Assembly (NCBI GenBank): GCA_002682825.1
Contig: NOKP01000001.1
Coordinates: 4,901,296 to 4,965,295 of the forward strand
Reading direction: 5' to 3'
Length of the DNA stretch: 64,000 bases
From: Neonectria sp. B-13
Lineage: Eukaryota > Ascomycota > Sordariomycetes > Hypocreales > Nectriaceae
Shown: positions 44,301 through 56,894 of the stretch, one piece after another
Layout of the letters: every line of letters starts with the position of its first letter
Numbering within the stretch: the stretch's first letter is position 1
The notes under the pieces: generated by a model
What the model was told of the DNA's origin: nothing
Seen by the model: only the letters and a program-made list of their open reading frames with translations
The model's database searches: none
Translations under genes and position numbers: made by a program

Positions 44301-47093
44301 CAGAGGCCTTCCGCCACTGGCGGCAACACACACAGGCGATGGAACCATCAAGGGCTGAAGGGGTCCTGAGTCATCCCTACACCCTAGCGATCCCAGTCTG
44401 ACCCGGCGTAAGCAGTCCCGTCCCCCCGGCCGTCGTCGTGCAGTATCGACCTGTTTCCAGATCATCGCTTCCATGACGATGGTGGGAGGCGATATATCTC
44501 TCAGTTCGTGACCCAACTCGACTCATCGATGCCTGGCAGGCAGAGCAGACACCACCGTCTCTCCAGCTCTTCCGCTACCCCCCGGCCTCTTGTCAGTTTT
44601 AGGTACAGCATCGGAGTCCGCACCACCCACACTGTTTCATTACATATTCCGTCGTGGGCTGGCAAGCTGGATCCTGTTGCTCCTGTTGCTACCCTGGAAT
44701 CGACCCGTCACTGAAAATCCGTATACTCTTTTCCTGTTCTGCAACGCACATGACCTGGAACCCCTCACCGGGACGACATCCCCGGGCGCGGATTATTGAG
44801 GTACGATTCCGGAAGAAATTAAGAGAAAGCCTTCGATGAAGTAAGTATACGAATTGCGCGGTGAATCGGATGTGCAGGGCGAGAGTGGCTGCCGCGTGGC
44901 GATCCATCGCAGGCGGAGCACGGGTGTGATGGTTCCAACGTCGTGATATTCCTCACGGTGGCCATGATCCTGTCGTTCATACCAGGCAGGTCATACACGT
45001 ACACGTACACATACGGAATACTCGGAAGGGTCTGGCCTGGAGAAGCAGGTCAAATGGTATTTCGTCAGATGTCATGTTCCTCAGTCCGTCTGGTCATGCA
45101 TGGGTTGATCGACACCCATTGGATGGTCTTATACGCCAATTTGTTTGAATCCGAGGCTGGTGGTTCTATGCTTGGAAAGAGGAGGAGATGCAAGTCTTTT
45201 ATTGACTGATCAAAGTCGACTATCGACATCGACTGAGATATTAGTCTACAGCACGGATCAGTGGCATAATGTTGGATCTTGGTATCTGTCTTGGCCCAAT
45301 ATTGACACCGCGAGGGAAACGACAATGACAAGACAAGTAAGTAGTATGATAATGGTCGTTGCCGAGGAACACATGGTCATATTTCAGCAAGCGGAAGCAA
45401 ATCATCGATTTCCCGACGAGTATAGGAACTACTGGAGGACCTCACGCTGCCGGTCACTACTGCCCTTCCTTCACTCCCAGACTCCTTTGTCCTTCGAGGA
45501 GCTCAAGGATGGCAGGTCCAGTCGGAACGTCGGATTCACTTGAGCCGCGGAGCCGCAGCAGTAGCAAACATGCGGTCCGAATGTCGGACGCATACTGTTT
45601 ATGAGGCGCAAACCTGGACGAGCGGCCAGGCGTCTCACAGAGAGGGGGTCTCGCATCGACGTGCCTCCGCCTCTTCGACTCTGAGATGAAGGCTAGGCTG
45701 TCTATCAACTCCATGCCGCATGGCAGCTCGGTCGAGCCGCCTTTGGTAGAAACTGCTAGACGAAGATGACGAAGATGTCGAAGAGGCCGAGATGACCAGT
45801 TCGATCCAATGGAAGACAGACGATGCAGTCTACGGCCCCTCCGCATCGGACGCAAGCGCTCTCTACTCTACTCTCGTCGCCTTCTCCTCACGCCTCTCTC
45901 TCGTCGAACGGTCCAGTCCGCCGCTTCCTTCACTTGCATGGCCGGCATGCAACTGAAGGACGCTTTTGTTGACCCACAGTCACCAACCATCCCGCCCTGC
46001 TTCCAGTGATCGATTAGCCCCAATCTAGGCCTGGGCTCGGGGCTATTTTTGCGTGAAATAAAAGAAAAATATCCATCGTGACCTGCAGCAACTCTGGTCG
46101 CCTCCGCTCTCCGTGGGGCAAGGTGAGCAATGAGAAGTGAGCAAAAAGACTTGTGAGAGCGGGGGGTGGTTGGGACGTTGGCAAGCGCCGGGCTTGGCCC
46201 TCACCAGTGGGCGTGCGGCGCGGCCGGGGTCCTCGACTAACCAAAATGAGGTCGTCATGGTGAAAAACAACACGCAGCTTGTCCTATCATATCATATCAT
46301 ATGGAAATGGAGTTGAGGGGGAAGAAAAAAGAAAAAGAAGAGGAACACTTGCCCTGTGCCGAGCGGGTTTCGATGGAGACTCCTCGCCTCGACAGCTTAT
46401 TCGTATCGCCTCCTCCTCCTCCTCCTCCAGGATGAGCATTTCTGACTCCCCTCGCTCGCTTTCCAAGTTCCAAGCCCCCGGGGTCGGTGCGTTACGGGCG
46501 GTAAAAAGTCGCCATGGCGCGCCCCCCGGTCGATGCCACAGAACAGAACTACCGAAGCCCCGACGGTGAGGGTCACGACGATGATGCCGATGCCGAGGGG
46601 ACCGCGATGCCGAGCGGTTTTTCTTCCCTCGCCGCGCCGCCCACTCTTCCTGTTCGCGCGTTCCCATTCTCTCGTGGGGGTCCTCGTACGTCAAAGAGGG
46701 GTGATGCAAAGCTTTGTAATAACACTTGGTATTCCGAATTGTCTCGTCTCTGTGTGGCTCCTCTTTTTTGACCCTGCTGCCATCTTCAAGTCAAGTCAAA
46801 TCAGCCAGCCAGCCCGTCCCGAGTTTATCCACGAACTCCCAACGCCTGTTTCCTCCGCTCCCTAATAAACCCCCAAATCCGAACACGGCCCGCGCCCTTC
46901 CCGGCTTCCGGGCAAAAGCTGTTTCTACTAAAATAGCAGCAGTGGTGGCGGCCGGGGAGCGCGTAGTCGTGGCATGGTAGTAATACACATCAAAATCAGT
47001 AATCTTCCAACGTTCCGTCCTCGGGCTCCCTGATGAGTAAATAAAAGCAAGAAATAGGGACTTGGTATAAGTCACACACTACTAGAGCCTCCG

Positions 47094-48954
47094 TCACGAC
47101 ATGCTGTACGGCACAATGGCCTTGTCGATGACGGGCTGTCGGCGCGACATCTTCTCGCTCTCTAGGCCCCATTGCGACCGCCACGCCGTCTCCTTGTCCA
47201 GCGTCTGGTCAAACGCCTTTCGGCATTCAGGTGGCAGCAGGTCTTTGACGTCGTCCGACACAGCTCCCAGCCCGCTGAAGGACGCCAAGAAGTCTGCCGA
47301 CTCGGCTTGGTTGTCAGCCGCCGAGACGACTCCAGCCGACGGGGCCTCAAAGTAGGTGTCGGCAACGTAGAAGTTGCGGGCCATCTTGGACGGGATGGGA
47401 GGGAACGCGGCAGCGCCCTGGTTGACCTCCTCGTCCTCGGGAGCGACCTGCTCGATGCGAGCCCGCGTGGGCTGCATCGTCAACGGATACTGCATTACGT
47501 TGGTGTGAATGTCATACACGCCCGCATTGTTGAGCTTCCTTATGGCATTGATGCTGGCGTTGAAGGTGCTGCGAGTCCAGAATTGTCAGCGATTCCGCGC
47601 ACACATTGCACTACTCAGGTGGGAGAAGAAGAAAGCTCGACGTACCTTGCCTCGCGAGCATGCTCTAGCATCCAGTTGACATCATTGACGTTCACCTTGC
47701 GCTTCTTGGACTCGACCTTGCCGTTCTGAACCGGCACCGAGGGCACGTTGGTGTGATACACGGCACTGGCGCCGTGCCACGCCACGTACTGGTTCTTGTT
47801 GTAGGGCTCTCCCTCGATGAAGTGATCGTCGGGGTCAGCGAGCCGGCCTTCCACGACGCCGTCCGCGCGAGCCTGCGTGACACCATAGTCGTCAAAGATG
47901 CGCTTGCCGCCGACGATGATGCGGGCGCCGAACTCGCGGAACACGGACCTGGCGGTGACGATGCCTATCGAACGGCCCTTGTAGGAGTGGGGGATGATTT
48001 CGCGCTCAATCATGTCGCGCTTCTCGTCGTCGTCGACAATGATCTTGTAAAGCTTGCGGTGCTTGGTGAAGAACAGGTAGCTATCCCTGAAGCCGACGCA
48101 TCGCGCAGGCTCCGTAGAGAGCATGTAAAGCCGGTTCCCGCGCCCCGTCACCTTGAAGGTGCGACAGCGGTAGTCGCGCCCGCCCTGGAGGTTGCCCAGC
48201 TTGTCCACCTTGGTCTCGCCCTCGGGGTCCTCGGGGAGAACGCACTCGTCGTCGACAATCTCGGCGACGGTGCCCTCCGCATCGATGACCTGCTCCGCCT
48301 TGGGGGCCGAGGGGCCGCCCTTGCGACCTCCGCGACCGCGCCATCCGCCACGGCCGCGCCGTCGCGGCGTGTCGGCGTCCCGCTCAGGCACCGTCACCAT
48401 GTTGTCCCAGTCTGGTGGTCGGTTCTTGGGCGGGCGGCCGAGTCGTTTCCGTCGAACGACGGGCTGGGGTGGCGGCGTAGGCTCCTTAACCGACTCCTCG
48501 TCCTCCTTCTCGACGGCATCATCGTCGTCGTCGTCGCCCGACTCCTCCTTGGGCTGGTGGTCTCCGTCTTCGTCGTCATCCGGGTCGGGAGGCGCCTGTT
48601 GTTCCTCGGCGGCGGCGGCCTCGGCATCGGGCATGGGCTCGTCGTCGACGTCGGCAAAGTCTTTCGGCGTGCTCTCTGCGGATTTGGAATTGCGCGTCAG
48701 CCTCAAGCGGATCTTCTGGCGCGGCGCCATGGTGCAAATCGCCGAAAATGGCGCGACGTGCACAGGTGAAGGATCAAGGAACGGCGTGGTTGGGAGGCGG
48801 GGCGTGGCCGTTGTGGACGCAGCCGGGAGAGAGGGAGGGAGAAGTGGACGGTGCAAGATGGAGATGGAGGTGACGATGGAGAGAACCCAGACTCACCTAG
48901 AGCAGCCGCAGCCCGCTTGGCGGCAGCGCGGCCAGATCGTCGGCCTCCTGCCAT
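47094..48954 (-). CDS. Chromatin-remodelling complex subunit, Rsc7/Swp82 family (gene B)
   Basis: Preferred model: exons 48954-48897, 48675-47646, 47568-47094; introns of 221 and 77 nt; 520 aa. The first exon (MAGGRRSGRAAAKR...) ends at a GTGAGT donor; the acceptor has a CTGAC branch point 17 nt upstream of its CAG, and the frame closes. The alternative start is the ATG at 48730 (MAPRQKIRLRL...), which lies inside that intron and gives 519 aa. After an acidic segment (about 25-75) comes an AT-hook-like RKRLGRPPKNRPP near 101, which may contact DNA, then a Gly/Arg-rich stretch and the Rsc7/Swp82 core (CRTF, GFRDSYL, IVTARSVFREFGARI, about 184-348), the same core as gene A but with a longer conserved C-terminal part. 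The AT-hook and acidic N-terminus favour the RSC subunit Rsc7; this is inference. Confidence 0.85.
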
Positions 48955-49572
48955 GCTTGGATACGGTACGAATGCGATGCGATGCGGCGTCCCCCAATGT
49001 GTGAAGCCGGTGATAGGGCTCGAAGCGTGCTGGAAATCGTCCGAGATTGCGATGTGAAAGTAGAAGCCGTTGTTGGGTTTGTTGGTTGGCTCTGCTGCAC
49101 TGCGACCCTTCCGCTCAGGGTTCCCAAGGCTCGAGCCGCGCACGGTTGAGACGCGCCAAGGTCGCATTCAGTCCTTGTGATTGGCCTCAGGCGGCAGCCT
49201 CACCAAGTGCCATTATGACTTCCACACTGTCTGCACGCACTGTCTACCCATAGAGGTCCTCCTCCTCCTCTCGACTTACAAGTTGTACTACAACTGACTG
49301 CAAAACATGCCCAGCTGTTGTTGATAAAGCGCATGGATTACTCGACTACCACAACAACCGATGCAATCCTGGGACTGTTGTTTTTGTTCATAAACCTAGT
49401 TCCAGCTCCCTTTGATAGTGTCTCCAGCCTGTTCTAAGAGAAGACAATGATGATGCGATACAAACTTTCTCGACCAATGCACTCCAAATCATGATCCAGC
49501 TAACAGCCCAGAAAGCACTAGTGTTGATCATTGGGTTACCGATGCGTTCTCCCTCCCCCCATATACTTCCAT
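48955..49572. other. Intergenic region between gene B and UBR1
   Basis: 618 bp containing the gene B promoter and the UBR1 3' UTR, both genes being on the - strand. No other feature was recognised. Confidence 0.6.
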
Positions 49573-52500
49573 CTACAGAGTATCCCATCCTCCGTTATTG
49601 ATCTCCGCCTCCAGTTTCCGGCTGATCAAGCTTGGCACCCCGTGGTTGAGCACCGTGCTCCGGATCATCGAGTCGTACCTCTTCTGGTTCAAGAAGAGTT
49701 GTCGTCCATGTCGCAGCTGCGGGTCTGTCTCGCCATACTTGTCAATGTACGGTGCTGGTGTGAAGGACCCGGACAGGCGGAAGAGGTACACGACCGAGCA
49801 CTTTCGTACGTTGAGGAAGACGCCAATGTTGCGCTGACACCTGCAGTTGCAATATGTTAGTCATAGTCTCGCTGAAACCTAAAGGTTGCACTGCTTACTT
49901 GCGCATGTGCTGTTGCGCACCACCAATCTTGGTGTATTCAATCCCGTCTGGCGAAGAGTTTGTCTTTTGGCAACAAGTTCCTTGACTGCAGAACAAGTCG
50001 CCGCAAAAGAGACAAATGACGGGATCCGTGAGCTCCTTGCCCGTCGTTGGACACTTCCGTTTTGTTGCTTCCTCAATCAGCGTATCGTAGTTTTTGGGGA
50101 GTCCAATAAGCTCGAATATACCAGGATGGCTGAGCACCGCTGAGTGAGGCATCTCTTCATTGCCACCTGGCCACATCACCTGGTGCTTCACCCACCCAGT
50201 CACCAACGCGGTAGTCGTTTTAGGCCACCCACAAGCTGCTGCGTTGCCCGTCACCGCAGCACACATCTCATCGAAGCTCGGCACCCGCAGCGCTTCAGTC
50301 AGGCGATCTAGCTCGTCGGCATCGGGAGTAGGTGAGATGTGACTATTGAAGTCCACGCCGTACTTGACGTAGAAGAAGATGACACTCTTTCTCAAGAACG
50401 TCAAGGCGTACTTCTTCGCGAAAGTGTACCACAGCTCTAGAGTATCGACGCCCGGCTGTTGGAAGCCACGGTTTTCTCCAAACTCAGCGCCATCTGGGAA
50501 CTGCGCAGCGTGGAACTCGAGGCTGGATTGCGTTACTGCGAGCGCAAAGTCGGCAAAGTTGTTAATGGCAGGGTCTTGCGTCTGTCGGTTGGTGAGGTTT
50601 CCTATCCAGTTGGCGACCGGGATGTTTCGGCCCATGTGATACACGAGCTTGACAAGTTCTGCAAGGTAGCAAAGTCGGAGCACATGGGTCATCTCTGCCT
50701 TCTGGGCGGGCACTAGGCCATAAGAGCATTCGACCATGAAAAGGAAGGAATCCATGCTCAAGAGAGGCGGATATACATCCAAAGGCCGACGGGCGTACCG
50801 AGTACCCGTGCCAAAGTACCGCGACATGAATAGTTGGCAATGCTGCCTTTCGCTGTCTTTTTTGAATTCGGCATCGATCCGATTCTCAGTTCCTCCCTGT
50901 CGCGCCCCAACCGAGATGTACGACGATGCCGTCTCCGAAAGGATCCGCAAGTGGGTGAGGACATGCTCAGGAATCTTCTCCAGAAGCGTTAGGCCTGGCT
51001 GCACTTCAGCACCTCGTTGCTGGATCTCCACGGAAGAAATGCTGAAGCCCACGGACTTGATCAGTGTGTCGCTAGAGTAAAGCTCTTCTGAACTGTCGCC
51101 CTTGGCGTCAATGGGGTGCCTGGTGCGCAAGCTGTTGACCCGGAGTGTGTCTCGTAGGCGGCGATAAGCCGTTAAAAGTTCCACCTTCAACTGATTGCTT
51201 TCAGTTGGTTGAGGCTGCGGCGGTTCAGGAGTGTTCATATCGGAAAACGCATAGCTGACTGGAGTGCCGACGGCCGACGAGTGAGGCTCCGAATCCTCTC
51301 GCCCCCACGACACATCTGGGGATCTGGTCGTAGGTACGATGGTCTCGATGAGACTACCGGGCAGGCTAGGAGTATATATGTCAGGAAATGACGGCTCATC
51401 GACCTCTCGCGCTTTGCTTCCGCCGATCCAGTAAGCGGAGCCCATCTGCTTTTCCAAGAAGTCTTCAAACGTCCCTTGGGTCTGCAAGTAACCCGGGTAC
51501 GACTCGTCTAGCCCTTTCCAGATGATGGGCAGGAAGGCGTTGCCTAGAGCTTTACAGAGCGGGCAGACAAACTCGTTTTTCCTTGTGTCTTCCGGGTGAT
51601 GTCTAGCAATCTGGTGTGTGTGTCGTCTAACAGTTGCCTCGTAATAGACCTCAAAACAGCGGTAGTGCATCATGTGTCCGCAGCCGCTAGCCACGGGACC
51701 TGGCCGGGAAATGTTAGAAGAGAAGCCCTTGCCAATGGTCTGCCGCTCCGCAAGGAAGGGTTCTCCTTGGGCGTTGATCTTCTCAACCATTTTTCTGTTC
51801 TCGTGGGCGATGCCGAAAGGCCGAACATCCTCTGCTGACCGGTCAAGACTGCAAGGGGTCTGTGATGCTTCTCGTACAAAATCGGGATCTTGGAAGTCCG
51901 TTTGTCGAAGGATTCGACTTTCATTAAAGAGCGCAAAAGTTCCGTACAAACGGCGTTCGTCCAGGTCCTCCTGACACAGTATGCAGGTTCCGACGGGGTA
52001 CTTCCAGTTGTGCTTTTTGTCTTCTGCTTGATCCGCTTCGTCTTCGTCTTCGTCTAGATCAGAGCCCCAATCGATCGCGCCCTGGTTTTCCAGAAAGCTC
52101 TTTTGTTGCTGCTGAAACTGCGCCATAACCTTGGCTTGCCGACTCAGGGCGGCCTTTTTCCGTCTTTCACGCTCTTCTTCGCCCGACGTGTTGGCTGGAG
52201 ACGAGGTGTTGATCCGATCCACAGATACACCGAGGCTCAAACACGCCGTCTCAAACGTCCCAGGCCGCTTCTGCTTGAGGCGCTTTAGTACAAGCGCAAT
52301 TTTGGGATGAACTGCCTTAAACTCGTCCTTATTAGACATCATATTCAGGAGTGCCACAATGGTCTTCGAGTTCGGCGCCTCGGGCATGAAGTTGCTGCGG
52401 CCCCATCGAGTAAGAGCAATGTAGGTAAACGACTTGAGGGACTCTTCAGTCATGTCGTTTTCATCACTCTTGTCCTCGAGAATGGCGATCAACACGAGAT

Positions 52501-55500
52501 GCAATACGACTTGCAGGAAAGTCTCGAGCCTCGTGAACGGCACAGAGGGTGTGAACTTGTGCGCCACAAGGGGGTACAAAAGTGAGTAGTAAATGACCTG
52601 CGAAAACACGCCTGTACTCGTAAAGGCACTCAGGTCCTCGAACAAGCCAGAGAGAGCAGGCCGCGCTTTAGGCTCGTAAACAACCTCTTCGGCGGTCTTG
52701 CCAGTCTTCTTGGCCATCTTCTTTCGGTACGCCATTTCGGATTCCTCCCGCTGGTTTTTGTTATAATGCGCAATGTAAGGATCGATTTCCTCGATGAACT
52801 CGTGACGTAGCTCGAAAGTGCCGACGTCAGAAATACCCTCGGGAGGCTTGAAGGTTGCCATCTCGTCCAAGACACGATGGAAGTCCTCTTGCTCTTGATA
52901 CTTCTCCGGGAGTTTGTTGCAAATCTCGTTGAATGAGAGTGGCTTGAAGCACAAGACGTGAGTAATATCGCGACGCATGGCGAGGAGCCTCGAGTTAGAT
53001 TCATTTTCGGTAGAGGTTAGGGACGTTCGGTCACTGAGAAGGACGATGAGGAGATGGACCATGTCCTCAACGATGTCCAAATGTTGGCTGTCATCCTGAG
53101 CCTCGGATTTGAGCTCAAAAAGTCCCTTGACCCAGCTCTCCATCCCGAAACGGTCGATGATGGAAGCAAGCACACGACTGGGGTCACAGATGACCAAAGC
53201 CGTCTGAAGAAGGAAAATATCTCGGTGATGTGAGACATCTCTTTGGCCAACCCCGCGATACGTACTCGCCTGGTGTCGAAGGCTGATCCCATTGCGAACC
53301 CACATATTGGCCTTGATCTGGGCCAGCCAAGCGCACACACGGAGAGGGAAATCGAATGCCGCAATAAGATAATCATCAGGGCTGAAGTTCTTTCTCGGGA
53401 CCTGGGGCCGACCCATGAGCTTAGGTCTGGATCTGAGCTCCTGGGGGGTGAAAGTCATCAGTGATCTTATGGTGGAGGCGGGGAGAGACCGTCCACACTC
53501 GATGAGCCAGGAGAGGGTGTAGTGGAGTGCGTGATGGAAGCTGATGGCATCCTTTTCAACCACAAACTTGACAACATCGTAAGATGAGACCTCGGAATCG
53601 AACTCAAAGTCGCTCAAAGTCTTGAACTGAACCTCTTCTTTAACCTCAGATTGCTTAAATCTGTGGCGCTCCGCTCCGATCGAATTCAAAATCACGGTCT
53701 TCGCAGTGAATCGGATGGCTCGCTGTAGGTACTGAACCTCGTCGGGAGGACAGTTCCGGAATGCTTCGGCGAGGTTCCGAGCTTGCAGGTTGATCTGCCG
53801 CGTCACCAGCGAGGCCGTGATCCACGAATCGGCCTCATACTCCACGTGCTCGACGACAGCGCGGACATTGGGACCGATGCACTGGTGAAGTTTGACCAAA
53901 TCCAAGAATTGCATAAGGTATCGTGGCTCGCACCTGACTCGCTCCTGGACGTGAGGTGCCCCGAAGAGGTACTTGAGGTCTTGGTAGAAGTGATACATTC
54001 GCCGGTTCGTGACCGATCCACTCTCAAAAGCCAGGACTGCGTCGGGGGAGACATCCCAGGGATGGCCAACCTGGCGGGTCGTCAAGAATGTGTACAAAAT
54101 GGCCAACAGGCTAGTCATGAAGTTGCCTCGCTCGACTACTTCTGCCGTGATGGAGGGAGTTGTCAACATCTGTAGGGAGAGGTTGATGATGGAATGATCT
54201 GGCTCTCGGTCTCCAACCAAGTACAGCTGAGCCAGGATTGTGTAGAGGCTGGCAAACCTAAGGGCGAGGACTCGCTTGAACTCGGGAATCTGCACCACGG
54301 TGGAGATGTACAGTGCTCGAAGATCATTTCTGACCTTCTTCCACATTCTCAAGTCGAACAGGAGAAGCCAGTCGAGGCGAACACGGCGGAAGACATCCTC
54401 GGCTGGAGGTACGTTCTCACGCTGCGTATAGATTGCAGGAGTCTCGATCCAGTATCGCCCAGGTCGTGGGGTCATCTTCTCAGTCTTTCCTGGAGTCTTG
54501 GGTATTTCGGCGTTGGCTTTGGCGTAGAGCGATGGAGCAATCAGAGGCTCGACGTGGTCCTCCGAGTCTGATGGTGTTGCTTCTCTATCCTGAGTTGTAG
54601 TCTCAACAGCGGGAGTGGTAGCGGAGGCAATAGCGACATCTGCACCGGCACCGGCGACGGCGACGGGTGGTGGAGGAGGGGGAGGTGGATATCCAGCCAT
54701 CGTGGCCTCGTCCTCTTCCAAAGCCTGGTCAGACTGGCTCCAATTCATGCCCAGGTCGCCCACATCCCCGCGAGCGTCGACCATCAACACATCGTCATCC
54801 TCGTCCTCATCTCCCCCAGCAACAGAACTAGATGGAGAATGGTTGCCCAGGTCGCCGATCTCGTCCATATCGTCATCGTCTTCGTCTTCGTCCGAGTCGT
54901 CTATCTGGATATCTAGGCCAGTGTTGGTTCCAGCTGCAGCTTGCAATGCCATGATAAAGCGTGCGTTCATACCATCAAACCGGTGACGAGACTCAACCAT
55001 TTGATCGTCTTCCTCTTCGTCGTCGATTAAACCCAAAGTATGGGTGGCTGAGCTCCCCTGGCGCCAAGGCTTCATGACTTGTTCGCAAACCGTACGGCGA
55101 AGAATGTGGTTGTCGTGGCCGACCGAGCAGCCGGAGATGTCACTTAGCCATTCGACGAGGGTTCCGCACATTTGCTCGCGGAAAGTATCTCTGGCCGATC
55201 TGATGGTGACGGTGACTCGAATGGCCTCCATGATTGTTGCCATATGGAGGAGCCTATCCACATCTGGCAGATAAGTCAAAATTGTGCGTCCGATGGCATC
55301 CGTCTCCCAAGCATTCTCAGCGGCGGCGCGGCGACTCTTCCTACAGGCACGCGCGACCTGATCCTGAACTTCCTGAACGGTGTGCTTTTCGTCGTTCCAG
55401 AGAATCAGTGCAAAGTCGTTGCATGGCTCGGTGTCTGGACCATAATATTGTGAGGCTAATCGCGACGATTTCTCATCCTCGAGAATAGACTCCTTGGTCT

Positions 55501-56128
55501 TGGCTTGGCGCAGCTGCTCGGGGGAGCAAGAGATAACATCGCAGATGTAGTCAAATACTCGACCGATGGTCATCTCTAGGTTGGTGACAAGGTCCTCTGG
55601 CAATCCAGCTGCCTCCTTCCCCTTGCCCTTGTGAGCGCCCGTCTGCATGTCGGAGTGGATGGTGCAGAACAGAGGCGTCCTCCAGGCCTCGTCGTCCCCA
55701 CAATCACAGCAACCACTGTTGCCAACCGAGATCTGAATCCGGACCATATGTCCCGTGTGGTCGGTAGAGTCGAAGCATCGGCTGCAGAGACAGCAGGTCT
55801 CGTCGGTACCGCATGTGCGGCACATGTATGATGCCTCACCGGGCTTGAAGATATGACCGCATCGCTTGCCACGTGCGGACTCGGTGTACTCGGCTCCTTC
55901 GACGGCGCCCTGGGCATCGCTGAGCTTCAGAGTGTCGCCTGGTTTGCCCTCTGGGAAGAGCAGCCGCATGGATTCATTGCTGCCGCCGGCCAGCGACCAG
56001 AACAGACTCGTCAGCAGCTCCCGGGAAGCTTCTTCGGTGAAGCGGTAGTTGAAGCGGGAGGGCAGCTCAGCAAGAAACTGGCAGAGCTGCTGCTCCTGCG
56101 TCGACATAGAATGCTCCATACTCATCAT
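49573..56128 (-). CDS. UBR1: E3 ubiquitin ligase UBR1, N-recognin of the N-degron pathway
   Basis: Model: exon 1 56128-49899 (6.2 kb uninterrupted), exon 2 49840-49573, 58-nt intron, 2,165 aa. UBR1 binds proteins with destabilising N-terminal residues and ubiquitinates them. Visible are the UBR box at about residues 90-160 (CGHIFKPGEASYMCRTCG...CCDCGDDEAW), a zinc fold that binds basic N-termini; the ClpS-like N-domain near 243 (FALILWNDEKHT), which binds bulky hydrophobic N-termini; a disordered acidic and polyproline stretch at about 380-500; a RING-H2 with first cysteines near 1383 (CILCQEDL), CGHMMHYRCF near 1483 and CPLC near 1521; and the C-terminal autoinhibitory region with Cys-rich CLFCGDLFCS near 2043. 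The intron splits the conserved KCQRNIGVFLNVRKCS block near the C-terminus and rejoins it exactly. No stop or frameshift interrupts the protein. Confidence 0.96.
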
Positions 56129-56136
56129 AGCCTCAT
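56125..56136 (-). promoter_or_regulatory. Three-codon uORF overlapping the UBR1 start codon
   Basis: ATG AGG CTA TGA (Met-Arg-Leu-stop) begins 8 nt upstream of the UBR1 ATG at 56128, and its TGA shares two bases with that ATG in the ATGATG doublet. It is the only upstream ATG in the predicted spliced leader. Such overlap suits termination followed by reinitiation, or leaky scanning. Confidence 0.45.
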
Positions 56137-56255
56137 CGTAGCCTTCGTTGAATAGTTCAAAGGCGCCCGTCCGATTGCGGCGGCGTCGTCAAGGAAGGTG
56201 GGGGTTCGCAAACGTTGGGCGAATGTCGGTGGAAGTGGAACTGAGGATAGGAAAG

Positions 56256-56314
56256 CTGCAGCCACAGAACAGTTAGCATCGGATAGGATACATCAATAGC
56301 CGAAGGCGACGTAC
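56256..56314 (-). other. Predicted 59-nt intron in the UBR1 5' UTR
   Basis: The - strand has a GTACGT donor at 56314-56309, a GCTAAC branch point, and a CAG acceptor at 56258-56256, in the spacing of the coding introns in this window. Removing it also removes two upstream ATGs, which supports its being real. Confidence 0.5.
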
Positions 56315-56894
56315 CCGAGGGTAAGTAACAGTGGACGGACTCGTGGTAGTGTTATCGCAGAGTCCAAGTTATGGACTTTGGGGTGATGCTTTGCACATAG
56401 GCCCGCTGTATCCTGAGGCTGAAGTGTGTTTTGGCCACTGCCCCTCGGTGACGGTACTGCCGACGTCAGATTTATGGCGGCCCACGTCTTTCCTAAGTAC
56501 CTACCTAAGTAGGTAACACAGTACTAGTAGTAAGCAAAGGGCAAACGCATGAATAAAAACGCAAGGTTAAAATGATGGCGACACAGAAACGAGGAACGAT
56601 TACAATTGATCAGCCAGGCAAGGCGTTGGGCTGTTTCTTAATCGATTTAATTTCTCATTGGTTGGGCTGACAATCAAACATGGTAAGAGGTGCGAAACAA
56701 GCATCGGCTACTAGGCCACCTGCCAATTCCCCGCGGTCGGCGTTGCATCACGAGTCTCTAAGGCGACCAAAAGTTGCACCCGCGACAAAGGGAAAACGCC
56801 CGTGATCCTGCCTCTATTTCTCCAATAATTTGTACACGACTACTGGAACACGTGAATCCCTCGTCCAGCCCTCGGCAACGGTGCCTCGCATCCT
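56315..56894. other. Intergenic region between UBR1 and QCR9
   Basis: Contains the upstream UBR1 leader and promoter and the QCR9 3' end. A TACCTACCTAAGTAGGTA palindrome lies at about 56498-56515. No gene was seen. Confidence 0.5.

Larger units (their letters stand above)
36744..47093. other. Long gene-poor interval, no recognisable protein gene
   Basis: 10.3 kb without a convincing gene. Low-complexity repeats are dense at the left end: GGCAT at about 36835-36862, GGGAA at 37131-37153, two copies of AGGCCAGTGC at 37151-37170, and heptamer arrays at 37892 and 38371. Many TACTTCGTAC-like palindromes are present. An 85-codon frame with a good start context lies at 46514-46771 but has no recognisable features. 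No transposon proteins or long terminal repeats were seen. Confidence 0.5.

Noticed and set aside
48703..48954. An unspliced 154-codon frame through the first intron of gene B
   Set aside because: It reaches a stop shortly after the intron region. The spliced model joins to the conserved protein instead.
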